A stretch of DNA of 64,000 nt, taken from assembly GCA_949282265.1 (NCBI GenBank), contig CASDOZ010000003.1, forward strand, positions 62,001-126,000, in the 5' to 3' direction. A model generated the notes under the pieces. That model was not told where the DNA came from. It ran no database searches and saw only the letters and a program-made list of their open reading frames with translations. Source of the DNA: an uncultured Bacteroidales bacterium (GTDB lineage Bacteria; Bacteroidota; Bacteroidia; Bacteroidales; Paludibacteraceae). Made by a program: the position numbers and the translations under genes. This document shows positions 26,173-34,128 of this stretch, in pieces; position 1 is the stretch's first letter, and every line of letters starts with the position of its first letter.

Positions 26173-27477
26173 ATGAAATCGAATTTTTTAAAAGTTTTGG
26201 CAACAGGTATTGCCATGCTATGCAGTTCAAATGTAATTTTTGCAAAACAGTATTGTTCCGAACCATTAACCAATGGTACAAACACCATCTTTTTAACGTG
26301 CCAGAAATTAAGTGAAGGGAACTATCAAATCCTGATTGAAGGCGAAGGATTAACTGGATTGGGCGGCTCATATGTGAATGCCAATGGTGTTGGTGGTTAC
26401 TATTTGAATGGTGACCACCAGAGTGTAGCCGCAGATGGTACTTCCATTACATGTAACATTTCTTCAACCACAGATCCCACTTTCTATACTCCGTTATATG
26501 TCATAATAGAAGGGGTCGGCGAAGTCAATTTCGGACAACCAAGCGACATTGAATGGGGTGTATGCGGAAACATAGAAGATGATACAGAAAAACCAATTAT
26601 GGGAACAGCTGAAATTATTGGTGCGCCTACTCATAACACGGTACAAATAAAAATTACCGGCGCGACCGACAATGTAGGCGTAGTAAGTTATCATGTGGTA
26701 GATGAAACCAACAGCTATAATACAACTTCCATTCCCGTAGAAGATATTATCACTTTGAACAATTTAAATTCCAATACAACCTACAACCTCACAATTACTG
26801 CCAAAGATTTGGCTGGAAACGAATCGGAAAATAGTGCAACTGTTACTTTAACAACAACCTCTTTTGTTTATTACAATTTCCCGACCGGACAACAAATGGA
26901 TGCGGAATGGGCCGACCCAAATGGACGAATTTTACTCACTATCCAGAAAGAGAGCAGTTCATCTGTCAGTTTCATGGTTTCTCCGAACAATGAAGGAACT
27001 GTCATTGATTTCGTTGCCGTATTGATAGCTGGAAAAGAATATAATACTGGTTCAGTGAGTGGGAATTCGGTAGCCGGTCAAAAAATAACCGTTACTGAAC
27101 TGGCATCACTTAGTTTTACCGTTGATTGGTTACAATGGCACACGACCTCCATGGATGCAGCCGGCCGCTGGAGTACAGGCACATTCACCGTCAACGAATC
27201 GGAACTTTACAGTGCCGGGCAAAGCACGAACACGATAATCGAAATGAACACGGAATGTTCGGTTTATCCGAATCCGGTAGCCGACGTGCTGAATATCCAG
27301 GCAGCAGACAAAATAGCCATGGCAACCGTTTTCAACCTGATGGGACAACAAATACTGACCGTAAAACCGAACACAGAGAGCGTAAAAATAGACTGCTCCG
27401 CCCTGACCAAAGGCAGCTACATGCTGAGCCTTGTGTTTGCAAACGGCCAGAAAGCCACATACAAGATTGTGAAGTAA
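26173..27477 (+). CDS. T9SS-secreted protein with FN3 and two unassigned modules
   Basis: This 434-residue protein has a signal peptide (ending SSNVIFAKQY), a first unassigned beta-rich module at about 25-132 with cysteines near both ends, an FN3-like domain at about 137-230, a second unassigned module at about 232-355 (FVYYNFPTGQQMDAEWADPN ... DWLQWHTTSMD), and a T9SS sorting domain (CSVYPNPVADVLNIQAAD, LTKGSYMLSL). The FN3 domain opens with the same DTEKP...ATDN...VDETN pattern as the preceding gene, so the two share a building block. No catalytic motif is seen. Its place among beta-1,3-glucanases suggests glycan binding. A strong terminator follows directly. Confidence 0.72.
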   Translation: MKSNFLKVLATGIAMLCSSNVIFAKQYCSEPLTNGTNTIFLTCQKLSEGNYQILIEGEGLTGLGGSYVNANGVGGYYLNGDHQSVAADGTSITCNISSTTDPTFYTPLYVIIEGVGEVNFGQPSDIEWGVCGNIEDDTEKPIMGTAEIIGAPTHNTVQIKITGATDNVGVVSYHVVDETNSYNTTSIPVEDIITLNNLNSNTTYNLTITAKDLAGNESENSATVTLTTTSFVYYNFPTGQQMDAEWADPNGRILLTIQKESSSSVSFMVSPNNEGTVIDFVAVLIAGKEYNTGSVSGNSVAGQKITVTELASLSFTVDWLQWHTTSMDAAGRWSTGTFTVNESELYSAGQSTNTIIEMNTECSVYPNPVADVLNIQAADKIAMATVFNLMGQQILTVKPNTESVKIDCSALTKGSYMLSLVFANGQKATYKIVK

Positions 27478-27493
27478 AATAGTTAACTAACCT

Positions 27494-27535
27494 AATAACC
27501 TTTCCCTGCAAATGGTGGGGAAGGGTTATTTTTTT
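27494..27535 (+). terminator. Strong Rho-independent terminator just before GH81
   Basis: A 13-bp stem (AATAACCTTTCCC with GGGGAAGGGTTATT, one G-U pair) is followed by seven T residues. It ends 12 bp before the GH81 start codon, leaving no room for a promoter between them. Confidence 0.88.
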
Positions 27536-27547
27536 CATAAAGATACC

Positions 27548-30500
27548 ATGCGTACACTCATCACCCTTTTATTCATAAGCATGTCGTTTTGGCTCAACGC
27601 GGCAATTGTCACTGTTGGCAGCGGCAGTTACACAACCACTTTCCCCGGTACGGATGCCGCCGGACGCAACCAATTTCCGCCCGGCACACCCCAGCTAAGC
27701 GGTACAGCATCCGGCAAACCGGTCCCAACAAACGATTGGTGGTCCAACTTGTTGGTTTCCGACCACGTTTCCAATCTTTTCCCGCATCCTTTGGCATTGA
27801 GAACCAACAACCAAGGATTGGTACTCACATATATTCCTCGTGGTGTAATGGATGCCGTGGAGCCCATTGTCATTGGTGTTTCCGGCCTGAATGCATCACG
27901 TTGCACTGTTGATGACTATTCCGACTGGACAGTAACCATGGCATGGAACGACGGCACACACAGCCTGAAAGCCACAGCCGGACAAGGTATGCCTTTCGTC
28001 TATTTTGAGAAAGGGCAAAACAATGCAGTACAAATAAGAATCAACACGGGCACAGCACATGTAGAAAATGAAATTGTCTGGATTGAAAATGCAAGAAACG
28101 GCGCATCATTCGCCATTTACGCACCGACAGGAAGTATCTGGGAACAAGAAGGCGGCACATACACATCGACCCTGAACGGGAAAAATTATTTTTCAGCAGC
28201 CATATTGCCCTTGGAAAACAAAAAATCCATCCGTGAAATGGCACTTGATTACCAAGATTTTGCCTATGTTTTCCCGCAAAACACGCAAGCCAATTTTTCA
28301 TACGACGAGCAAACATCAGTCGTAACCACCCGTTTCGAAGTGGAAACACTTGTCAGGGAAGGTTCCCATGACCAAATTCTTTTAGGACTATTCCCGCACC
28401 AATGGGCACATTTGGCAGCGACAAATGACATGGCAGAAATAGCTACCTACCCATCCGTACGTGGCACGATAAAAACACTGGCTACCAATACATTTACGGT
28501 AGAAAATACATTCAAAGGCATTTTACCTGCCCTGCCCTACGTAGATGAAACAAGCAACGGCTTTTCAGCAACAACCCTGACACAAAAAATAGATGCCATC
28601 AAAAACGACCGCATAGATGACTGGACAGACTCCTATAACGACGGGCAATTGCTCAACCGCTTGATACAAACAGGACGTATCGCGGCTGAATCCGGCAACC
28701 AAGACGCACTCAACACCATTCTGAATACCGTGCAGCAGCGCGTGGAAAACTGGCTTTCCTATCAAGCCGGCGAAGTAGCTTTTCTTTTCTATTACAACAA
28801 CGATTGGACAGCCCTGTTGGGCTATCCGGCCGGACACGGACAAGACAGCAACCTGAACGACCACCATTTCCATTGGGGATACTTTATCCATGCCGCGGCT
28901 TTTCTGGAACAATACAAACCGGGCTGGGCTGCCCAATGGGGCGACATGGTCAATTTGCTGGTACGCGATGCTGCAAGTCCCGACCGCAACGACCCGCTCT
29001 TCCCATATTTGCGCAATTTCAGCCCTTACGCAGGACACTGTTGGGCAAACGGTTTTGCCACTTTTCCACAAGGCAATGACCAAGAATCCACATCCGAAAG
29101 TATGCAATTCAATTCCTCGCTCATACATTGGGGTTGCGTAACCGGCAACGATGCCATCCGTGACTTGGGCATTTACCTGTACACCACCGAACAAACCGCC
29201 ATTGAAGAATATTGGTTCGACGTGTACGAGCGTAATTTCCCTGACACACAACAATATGCACTTATTTCCCGCTTGTGGGGGAACGACTTGGACAACCAGA
29301 CTTTCTGGACTGGTGACATTGCCGCCAGCTACGGCATAGAATTGTATCCCATCCACGGAGGTTCGCTTTATTTGGGACACAATCTTGCCTATGCAACCAA
29401 ACTATGGGAAGAAATAAAAGCAAACACAGGCATCATGCGAAACGAAGCCAACACCAACTTGTGGCATGACGTAATCTGGCAATTTGCTGCATTCATCGAC
29501 CCGACCGAAGCCATCGCACTCTACGATTCTTACCCGCAGCGGAGCCTGAAATTCGGAATCTCCGACCCACAAACCTACCATTGGCTGCACGCAATGAACG
29601 CATTGGGCAAAGTGGAAACAAACGTAACCGCCGACTATCCTATCGCAGCCGTGTTCAACAAGGGCGGACGCAAAACTTATGTTGCACACAATTATACAAA
29701 CGAAACGCTAACCGTCCATTTTTCTGATGGCGAAAGCCTGACCGTGCAACCACGCAGCATGGGGTTCTCGACCCGCGGTGAAATGTTACCGGAGGTGTTC
29801 ATCAGTTCGCCGGCTGCCAACCAGACGATACGCCCACAACAGACAATCACCATCAAAGCGGAAGCGCATGACTATGGAGGAAATACCATCACACAAGTTG
29901 ATTTTATAGTCGATAACGTGCTGATTGCGACTGACCGCGATGCACCCTACACTGCAGAATGGCGTAACAACGGTGAAGGGACATACCAACTCAGTGCACG
30001 GGCAACCAATTCCGCAGGGCAAACAGCCATTTCTGAAAGCATACAAATAACAGTTGCGTCAACAGCAACAGGTGAATCCGGCGGCTGCGACTGGACTTCC
30101 ACTGACGCGCAACAAGGCAGTTTCTCGGAAGGATATGAAATAGCATTCCGCACGGAAGGCAACTCCGTAAAAGTCAAATCGCGGCTACTTGACCAAGATA
30201 AAACCGATGTGATGGCATACGTCTGGAAAGAGACTCCATTCACTGAATACCCGATGACTCGCGAAGGCGATTATTTTACCGCCACTATCAATGATACGGA
30301 AATTGGTACGACCATTAACTTAGCCTGCAAATTCGCATTTGCCGGAGGTATGAGTGTCACAAAATATTATTCCTACACAGTCGGGAACAATTGCGAAGAG
30401 ACGACAAACCTGACTTCCGGAATCTATAAAAAACTGCGGATATTTCCAAATCCTGCCAGCGACCAGCTACACATAGAAGCCGGAACACCGATGGCAAAAG

Positions 30501-30655
30501 TAGTACTCCACAATCTATACGGGCAACAAGTAAACGCTGTCCAAGTAAACGCATCCCGCTGCATTCTGGACATATCCACTTTACCAAAAGGAAGTTATCT
30601 ACTCTCTGTTGAATATGAAAACGGGCAATGGGATAGCAGCAAAATCATAAAATAG
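27548..30655 (+). CDS. GH81 endo-beta-1,3-glucanase with Ig-like, CBM56 and T9SS domains
   Basis: The 1035-residue product starts at ATG 27548; the frame extends to an ATG at 27512, but that lies in the terminator stem, and the signal peptide MRTLITLLFISMSFWLNA begins here. A GH81 domain spans about 25-720 (PVPTNDWWSNLLVSD, then LNDHHFHWGYF near 437 and NDQESTSESMQFN near 512, which holds the catalytic region). Then come an Ig-like domain (about 747-840), a CBM56-type beta-1,3-glucan-binding module (about 846-950; ACKFAFAGGMSVTKYYSYTV), and a T9SS sorting domain. GH81 enzymes cut long beta-1,3-glucan chains, including insoluble ones. It closes PUL 1, and a bidirectional terminator follows. 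Confidence 0.93.
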   Translation: MRTLITLLFISMSFWLNAAIVTVGSGSYTTTFPGTDAAGRNQFPPGTPQLSGTASGKPVPTNDWWSNLLVSDHVSNLFPHPLALRTNNQGLVLTYIPRGVMDAVEPIVIGVSGLNASRCTVDDYSDWTVTMAWNDGTHSLKATAGQGMPFVYFEKGQNNAVQIRINTGTAHVENEIVWIENARNGASFAIYAPTGSIWEQEGGTYTSTLNGKNYFSAAILPLENKKSIREMALDYQDFAYVFPQNTQANFSYDEQTSVVTTRFEVETLVREGSHDQILLGLFPHQWAHLAATNDMAEIATYPSVRGTIKTLATNTFTVENTFKGILPALPYVDETSNGFSATTLTQKIDAIKNDRIDDWTDSYNDGQLLNRLIQTGRIAAESGNQDALNTILNTVQQRVENWLSYQAGEVAFLFYYNNDWTALLGYPAGHGQDSNLNDHHFHWGYFIHAAAFLEQYKPGWAAQWGDMVNLLVRDAASPDRNDPLFPYLRNFSPYAGHCWANGFATFPQGNDQESTSESMQFNSSLIHWGCVTGNDAIRDLGIYLYTTEQTAIEEYWFDVYERNFPDTQQYALISRLWGNDLDNQTFWTGDIAASYGIELYPIHGGSLYLGHNLAYATKLWEEIKANTGIMRNEANTNLWHDVIWQFAAFIDPTEAIALYDSYPQRSLKFGISDPQTYHWLHAMNALGKVETNVTADYPIAAVFNKGGRKTYVAHNYTNETLTVHFSDGESLTVQPRSMGFSTRGEMLPEVFISSPAANQTIRPQQTITIKAEAHDYGGNTITQVDFIVDNVLIATDRDAPYTAEWRNNGEGTYQLSARATNSAGQTAISESIQITVASTATGESGGCDWTSTDAQQGSFSEGYEIAFRTEGNSVKVKSRLLDQDKTDVMAYVWKETPFTEYPMTREGDYFTATINDTEIGTTINLACKFAFAGGMSVTKYYSYTVGNNCEETTNLTSGIYKKLRIFPNPASDQLHIEAGTPMAKVVLHNLYGQQVNAVQVNASRCILDISTLPKGSYLLSVEYENGQWDSSKIIK

Positions 30656-30707
30656 CCTGAAAGCAGATTCCAACACCTTCAATGATTTGCTTTTCATGGC
30701 ATAGAAA

Positions 30708-30744
30708 CAGGGCGTACTAAGAATATGGATTTTAGTACGCCCTG
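30708..30744. terminator. Bidirectional terminator between PUL 1 and the PUL 2 regulator
   Basis: CAGGGCGTACTAA and TTAGTACGCCCTG form a perfect 13-bp stem with an 11-nt loop in the gap between converging genes. The flanking T and A runs are short. Confidence 0.75.
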
Positions 30745-30773
30745 CTTGTTCCCTGCACAATCGCGGCCTACCC

Positions 30774-32363
30774 TTACAGCCGCATCACCCGTTCATCGAA
30801 TGAATTCCTGTCAATCAAGGCTTTGTTACGCATTTTGGTGCGATAGTTATAAATGGTCGTGATGGAGTAGCGAAGGAATTGCGCTATCTTGGCACTGTCG
30901 GTTATCCCCAGGCGAATCAGGGCATAAATACGCAGTTCCGGCGACAACAGCTCGCCTTTGGGAACCACACGGGCGGATGGTTCCAGCAAGTCATTGAATT
31001 TCTGTACAAAATCAGGATAAAGCTGTAAAAACGATTCATCGAAATTCGCATAAAATTCTTTTAGTTCTTTGTCTATGATTTTGGAAGATTTCAATGTATT
31101 GAATAACTCCTGGCTTTGTCCGGAAGTAGCCATTTTATTGAGTTGCCGGCGATATTCATCCATTTTCTCTATGTAATTTGAACACTGGTTCATATAGCGG
31201 CTGATATACTCTTCCTTGATATGGTTGCTCTCTGCCAGATTGGAGTTGGCAACAAGCAAATCATCGTTGGCCGCTTTCAGTTTTTTCCTGGTGGCACTCA
31301 GTTTCCGGTTTTGCCAAAACACCAATATGAAAGTAACCATCATCACAAACAAGCAAACAGATATAATATAAGTAAACAACAAAGACGACTTCCGCTGCTT
31401 TTCTATCTGTGCCTGATACGCCTCTTGGATGATTTTATATATAGGCAACAATTCTATTGCCCTTAAACGGGCGTTGCACAAAGCCGCATCATCCATGGAA
31501 CATTTGATATAATTGTAAGCCCTCTCAATATCCCCACGCTCAAAAAGCAATTCCGCCAATTCGCGCAATGAGATATATTCCCGCACCGCGGCCTTCAAAT
31601 CACATTGTGATGACAGGGCATAATAATAAATGGCATTATCCGTATCACCCATTTGCACATACACTTTTGCCAAACCATAATATAAAAGCGCCTTCTCGTG
31701 GATGGACAAGTTGTTTTTGGCATCATGGTTTTTCAACAGGTCGATTGCTTCCTGCCAATTTTCCCGATAAACAGCCTGGTCGAATTTCACAATCGCATAA
31801 GTAAACGATTCTACCGGATTTACACTCAAAATAGAATCCCGGTACGCATCCAACAATTCCAGATATTGATTGTGCAGAAAGTCAATAGACGAATAATCAG
31901 CCAACAATTCGTATAGGGTCCTGCGCAAGTGGTAATAATATGATTTCAGAAAATCAGGAATACCCTTTGCAAAAGCATCCGCAAGCAGTTCATCGGCTTC
32001 CTTGTACATGCCTACCATATAATAGCATTCTGACATGTTGAGCATGGCTTGCACCACAAGGTCGGGATTTCCAATACGCTCTGACAACTCAATACGTTCT
32101 TGTGTATAAACAAGTTGTGAATCAATGCTATATGAACGATACGCATCAGCTATTTCACCTAGGACACGGAAACGTTCCATGTCGTCACGGACAGAATCGA
32201 GTTTGGCTTTCTGCCTCGCTATTTCCTCTTCCTTGGGTTGTGCATATACGGCATGGTTACGAATTATCTGATCCAACGAATCAAGTACAACAGAATTTAC
32301 AGCCACAGCACCAGCCTGTAAGAAGGTACATATCAAGCACGAAAAAAGCAGCATTCTTTTCAT
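30774..32363 (-). CDS. SusR-like membrane-spanning transcriptional regulator (PUL 2)
   Basis: This 529-residue protein starts at ATG 32363 (ATG 32375 is a close alternative). The longer frame to 32468 is rejected because the promoter at 32419-32449 lies within it. A signal peptide is followed by TPR-like helical repeats at about 50-320 (MLNMSECYYMVGMYKEADEL, LYYGLAKVYVQMGDTDNAIY), one membrane helix at about 325-350, a coiled coil, and a C-terminal domain ending in a helix-turn-helix (SPELRIYALIRLGITDSAKI, TTIYNYRTKMRNKA). This is the layout of SusR-type regulators, with a periplasmic sensor and a cytoplasmic DNA-binding end. It is divergent from PUL 2 and probably activates it in response to alpha-glucan oligosaccharides. 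Confidence 0.87.
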   Translation of the reverse strand: MKRMLLFSCLICTFLQAGAVAVNSVVLDSLDQIIRNHAVYAQPKEEEIARQKAKLDSVRDDMERFRVLGEIADAYRSYSIDSQLVYTQERIELSERIGNPDLVVQAMLNMSECYYMVGMYKEADELLADAFAKGIPDFLKSYYYHLRRTLYELLADYSSIDFLHNQYLELLDAYRDSILSVNPVESFTYAIVKFDQAVYRENWQEAIDLLKNHDAKNNLSIHEKALLYYGLAKVYVQMGDTDNAIYYYALSSQCDLKAAVREYISLRELAELLFERGDIERAYNYIKCSMDDAALCNARLRAIELLPIYKIIQEAYQAQIEKQRKSSLLFTYIISVCLFVMMVTFILVFWQNRKLSATRKKLKAANDDLLVANSNLAESNHIKEEYISRYMNQCSNYIEKMDEYRRQLNKMATSGQSQELFNTLKSSKIIDKELKEFYANFDESFLQLYPDFVQKFNDLLEPSARVVPKGELLSPELRIYALIRLGITDSAKIAQFLRYSITTIYNYRTKMRNKALIDRNSFDERVMRL

Positions 32364-32418
32364 GATAAACCCCATTCTTTTATTTTTTAACAAAACGGCA
32401 TACGTGAAAAAGCCAACA

Positions 32419-32449
32419 CAAAGATAAAAAATAAATATCTTAACCACAA
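32419..32449 (-). promoter_or_regulatory. Promoter of the SusR-like regulator gene
   Basis: The minus strand shows TTG, a 20-bp spacer and TATCTTTG. The transcript would start about 50 nt before ATG 32363. Confidence 0.7.
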
Positions 32450-32491
32450 GAAACAGACCTTGACACACCCCATAAAAAGCCCCATAAACAA

Positions 32492-32568
32492 ACTACTTTT
32501 TTGAGGTCAAAATAAAACAGTAAATAATTGATAATAAAGTAATAACATAGTAAAACCGACTACTTTTT
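32492..32568. repeat. Direct repeats in the PUL 2 divergent regulatory region
   Basis: ACTACTTTTT occurs at 32492-32501 and again at 32559-32568, in the gap between the two divergent promoters. They are candidate regulator-binding sites; the function is inferred from position only. Confidence 0.35.
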
Positions 32569-32580
32569 CACTACTACAAC

Positions 32581-32611
32581 TTGTTCACAAAAACCAAAGC
32601 CTATACTTTTG
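32581..32611 (+). promoter_or_regulatory. PUL 2 promoter
   Basis: TTG at 32581-32583, a 20-bp spacer and TACTTTTG at 32604-32611 match the Bacteroidota consensus. The message would start about 60 nt before the first PUL 2 gene. Confidence 0.75.
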
Positions 32612-32678
32612 CGACCGGTAAATGCATTTGACCAAATTATTTTATTGTTTAATCATTCAAAATCTAATTCCAGCTTTT

Positions 32679-34046
32679 ATGAGAACAAAAGTATTTCTTT
32701 TAGCGACAGCTTTTATGGCTTCGGTTTCTGCTCTTTTTGCAGTTGATTATCCTGCTCGTATGTATTTAATTGGTGATGCAACACCTAACAATTGGGATTT
32801 AACAGCAATTACTTCCATGGTCACCACCTCTCCAGGAGTATATACATGGACAGGAGAACTGAAAAATGGTCGAATGAAATTCATTCCATATCCATCGTAT
32901 GAACCCAGTTATGGCCCTACCGCTGCCGATACAATAGAAACAGGAAAATCAGAATTAGCACAAAACATTGTTGCAGGCGAAAGTTATGACATGGAACTGC
33001 GTGTAGATAATACAATGCCAGACAAATCATGCAACATAACTGCCGGGCGTTATAAATTAACATTGGATATAACTGGCGAGACTCCACGTCTAACTGTAGA
33101 AGACGGAACCGCATTGCCCGATAATCCAACAACCCCTATTACAAATCCGGGATATCTATATCCCATTGGAGATGCAACAGAAGCAGGTTGGGATCTAAGC
33201 AAGACAGTTCCTATAGCTGAAACTGAATTTAACTCCGGAATATATACTACATTAATAAAACTGAAAAGCGGTTCCTTGAAATTCCTTCTTCGTAACGATT
33301 GGGGAAGAATGTATGGAGCGACCACTGCAGACCAACCGGTAAATGAAATGGGAGAATATACAGTTGAATACTCGGATGGCAGTTCAGACAAGAAGTTTAA
33401 GATTAATTACCCAAGTACTGTAAATTACAAGCTCACAATCAATCTGAACACAAATACAATGACCATTTACCCGGAAAAAATCTATATCATCGGTCCTGCC
33501 ATGACAGGCATTGAGAATGATTGGAACTTTTTCGAGGATAAGACCATGCACTCAACAGAAACAGATGGTGTATATAGCTGGACAGGCGAATTATACAATG
33601 GTCAAATGAAATTTTTCACAAGCAATGATTTCGGTTCCATCGCATATGGAGCAACAACTGCCGATGCGCCTCTTGCAGAAGGGACATTGGATATCAAACG
33701 GATTGCCGGTAGCGATGACGACTACAAATTCAAAGTTTCCGCCGAACAAACAGGCAATTACACATTGACATTGGATTTGAACAACATGAAACTGAATGCT
33801 GTCAAAAACGGGGACAGCGGAACGGCAACCAATATCTCGCCGGAACAGGAAATTTCCTGGAACATAACCGACGACCACATTGTTTGCGTGGATGCCAACC
33901 AGATTGAAGTATTGGCCATAAGCGGTACACGCATAGCTTCATGCCAAGGCGGACAACTTGACATCAGCAACCTGCACGCAGGCATATATATTGCCATCTT
34001 GCACAAAAACGGCCAAAAAGCCATTCACAAATTCATAGTACGCTAA
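32679..34046 (+). CDS. T9SS-secreted SusF/SusE-like alpha-glucan-binding protein, first gene of PUL 2
   Basis: This 455-residue protein starts at ATG 32679, where a signal peptide begins (MRTKVFLLATAFMASVSALF); the frame is open from 32622. Three SusE/SusF-type modules of about 110-120 residues follow, each opening with a (Y)LIGDATPNNWDL or IYIIGPAMTG type strand, then YTWTGELKNGRMKF, then YGPTAADT or YGATTAD, and closing with YKLTLDI-like strands. The end is a T9SS sorting domain (LDISNLHAGIYIAILHKNG). It is thus released or anchored by T9SS instead of being a lipoprotein. It likely holds alpha-glucan at or beyond the surface. A SusF-like gene placed before susC is unusual. Confidence 0.87.
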   Translation: MRTKVFLLATAFMASVSALFAVDYPARMYLIGDATPNNWDLTAITSMVTTSPGVYTWTGELKNGRMKFIPYPSYEPSYGPTAADTIETGKSELAQNIVAGESYDMELRVDNTMPDKSCNITAGRYKLTLDITGETPRLTVEDGTALPDNPTTPITNPGYLYPIGDATEAGWDLSKTVPIAETEFNSGIYTTLIKLKSGSLKFLLRNDWGRMYGATTADQPVNEMGEYTVEYSDGSSDKKFKINYPSTVNYKLTINLNTNTMTIYPEKIYIIGPAMTGIENDWNFFEDKTMHSTETDGVYSWTGELYNGQMKFFTSNDFGSIAYGATTADAPLAEGTLDIKRIAGSDDDYKFKVSAEQTGNYTLTLDLNNMKLNAVKNGDSGTATNISPEQEISWNITDDHIVCVDANQIEVLAISGTRIASCQGGQLDISNLHAGIYIAILHKNGQKAIHKFIVR

Positions 34047-34053
34047 ACTAATC

Positions 34054-34093
34054 GGGCAAGCCATACCGTTAATATATAGGATATGGCTTGCCC
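34054..34093 (+). terminator. Stem-loop between the SusF-like gene and susC
   Basis: GGGCAAGCCATA (34054-34065) pairs perfectly with TATGGCTTGCCC (34082-34093). Only a modest T-rich stretch follows (CCTTTCATTTTT), so it may be a partial terminator or processing site. Confidence 0.6.
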
Positions 34094-34128
34094 ATCCTTT
34101 CATTTTTCCATAATTCCAGAATCTCAAT

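Noticed and set aside
28565-29380. Minus-strand open frame of 271 codons
   Set aside because: It is opposite the GH81 catalytic domain; open antisense frames are common in this GC range and no domain is visible.
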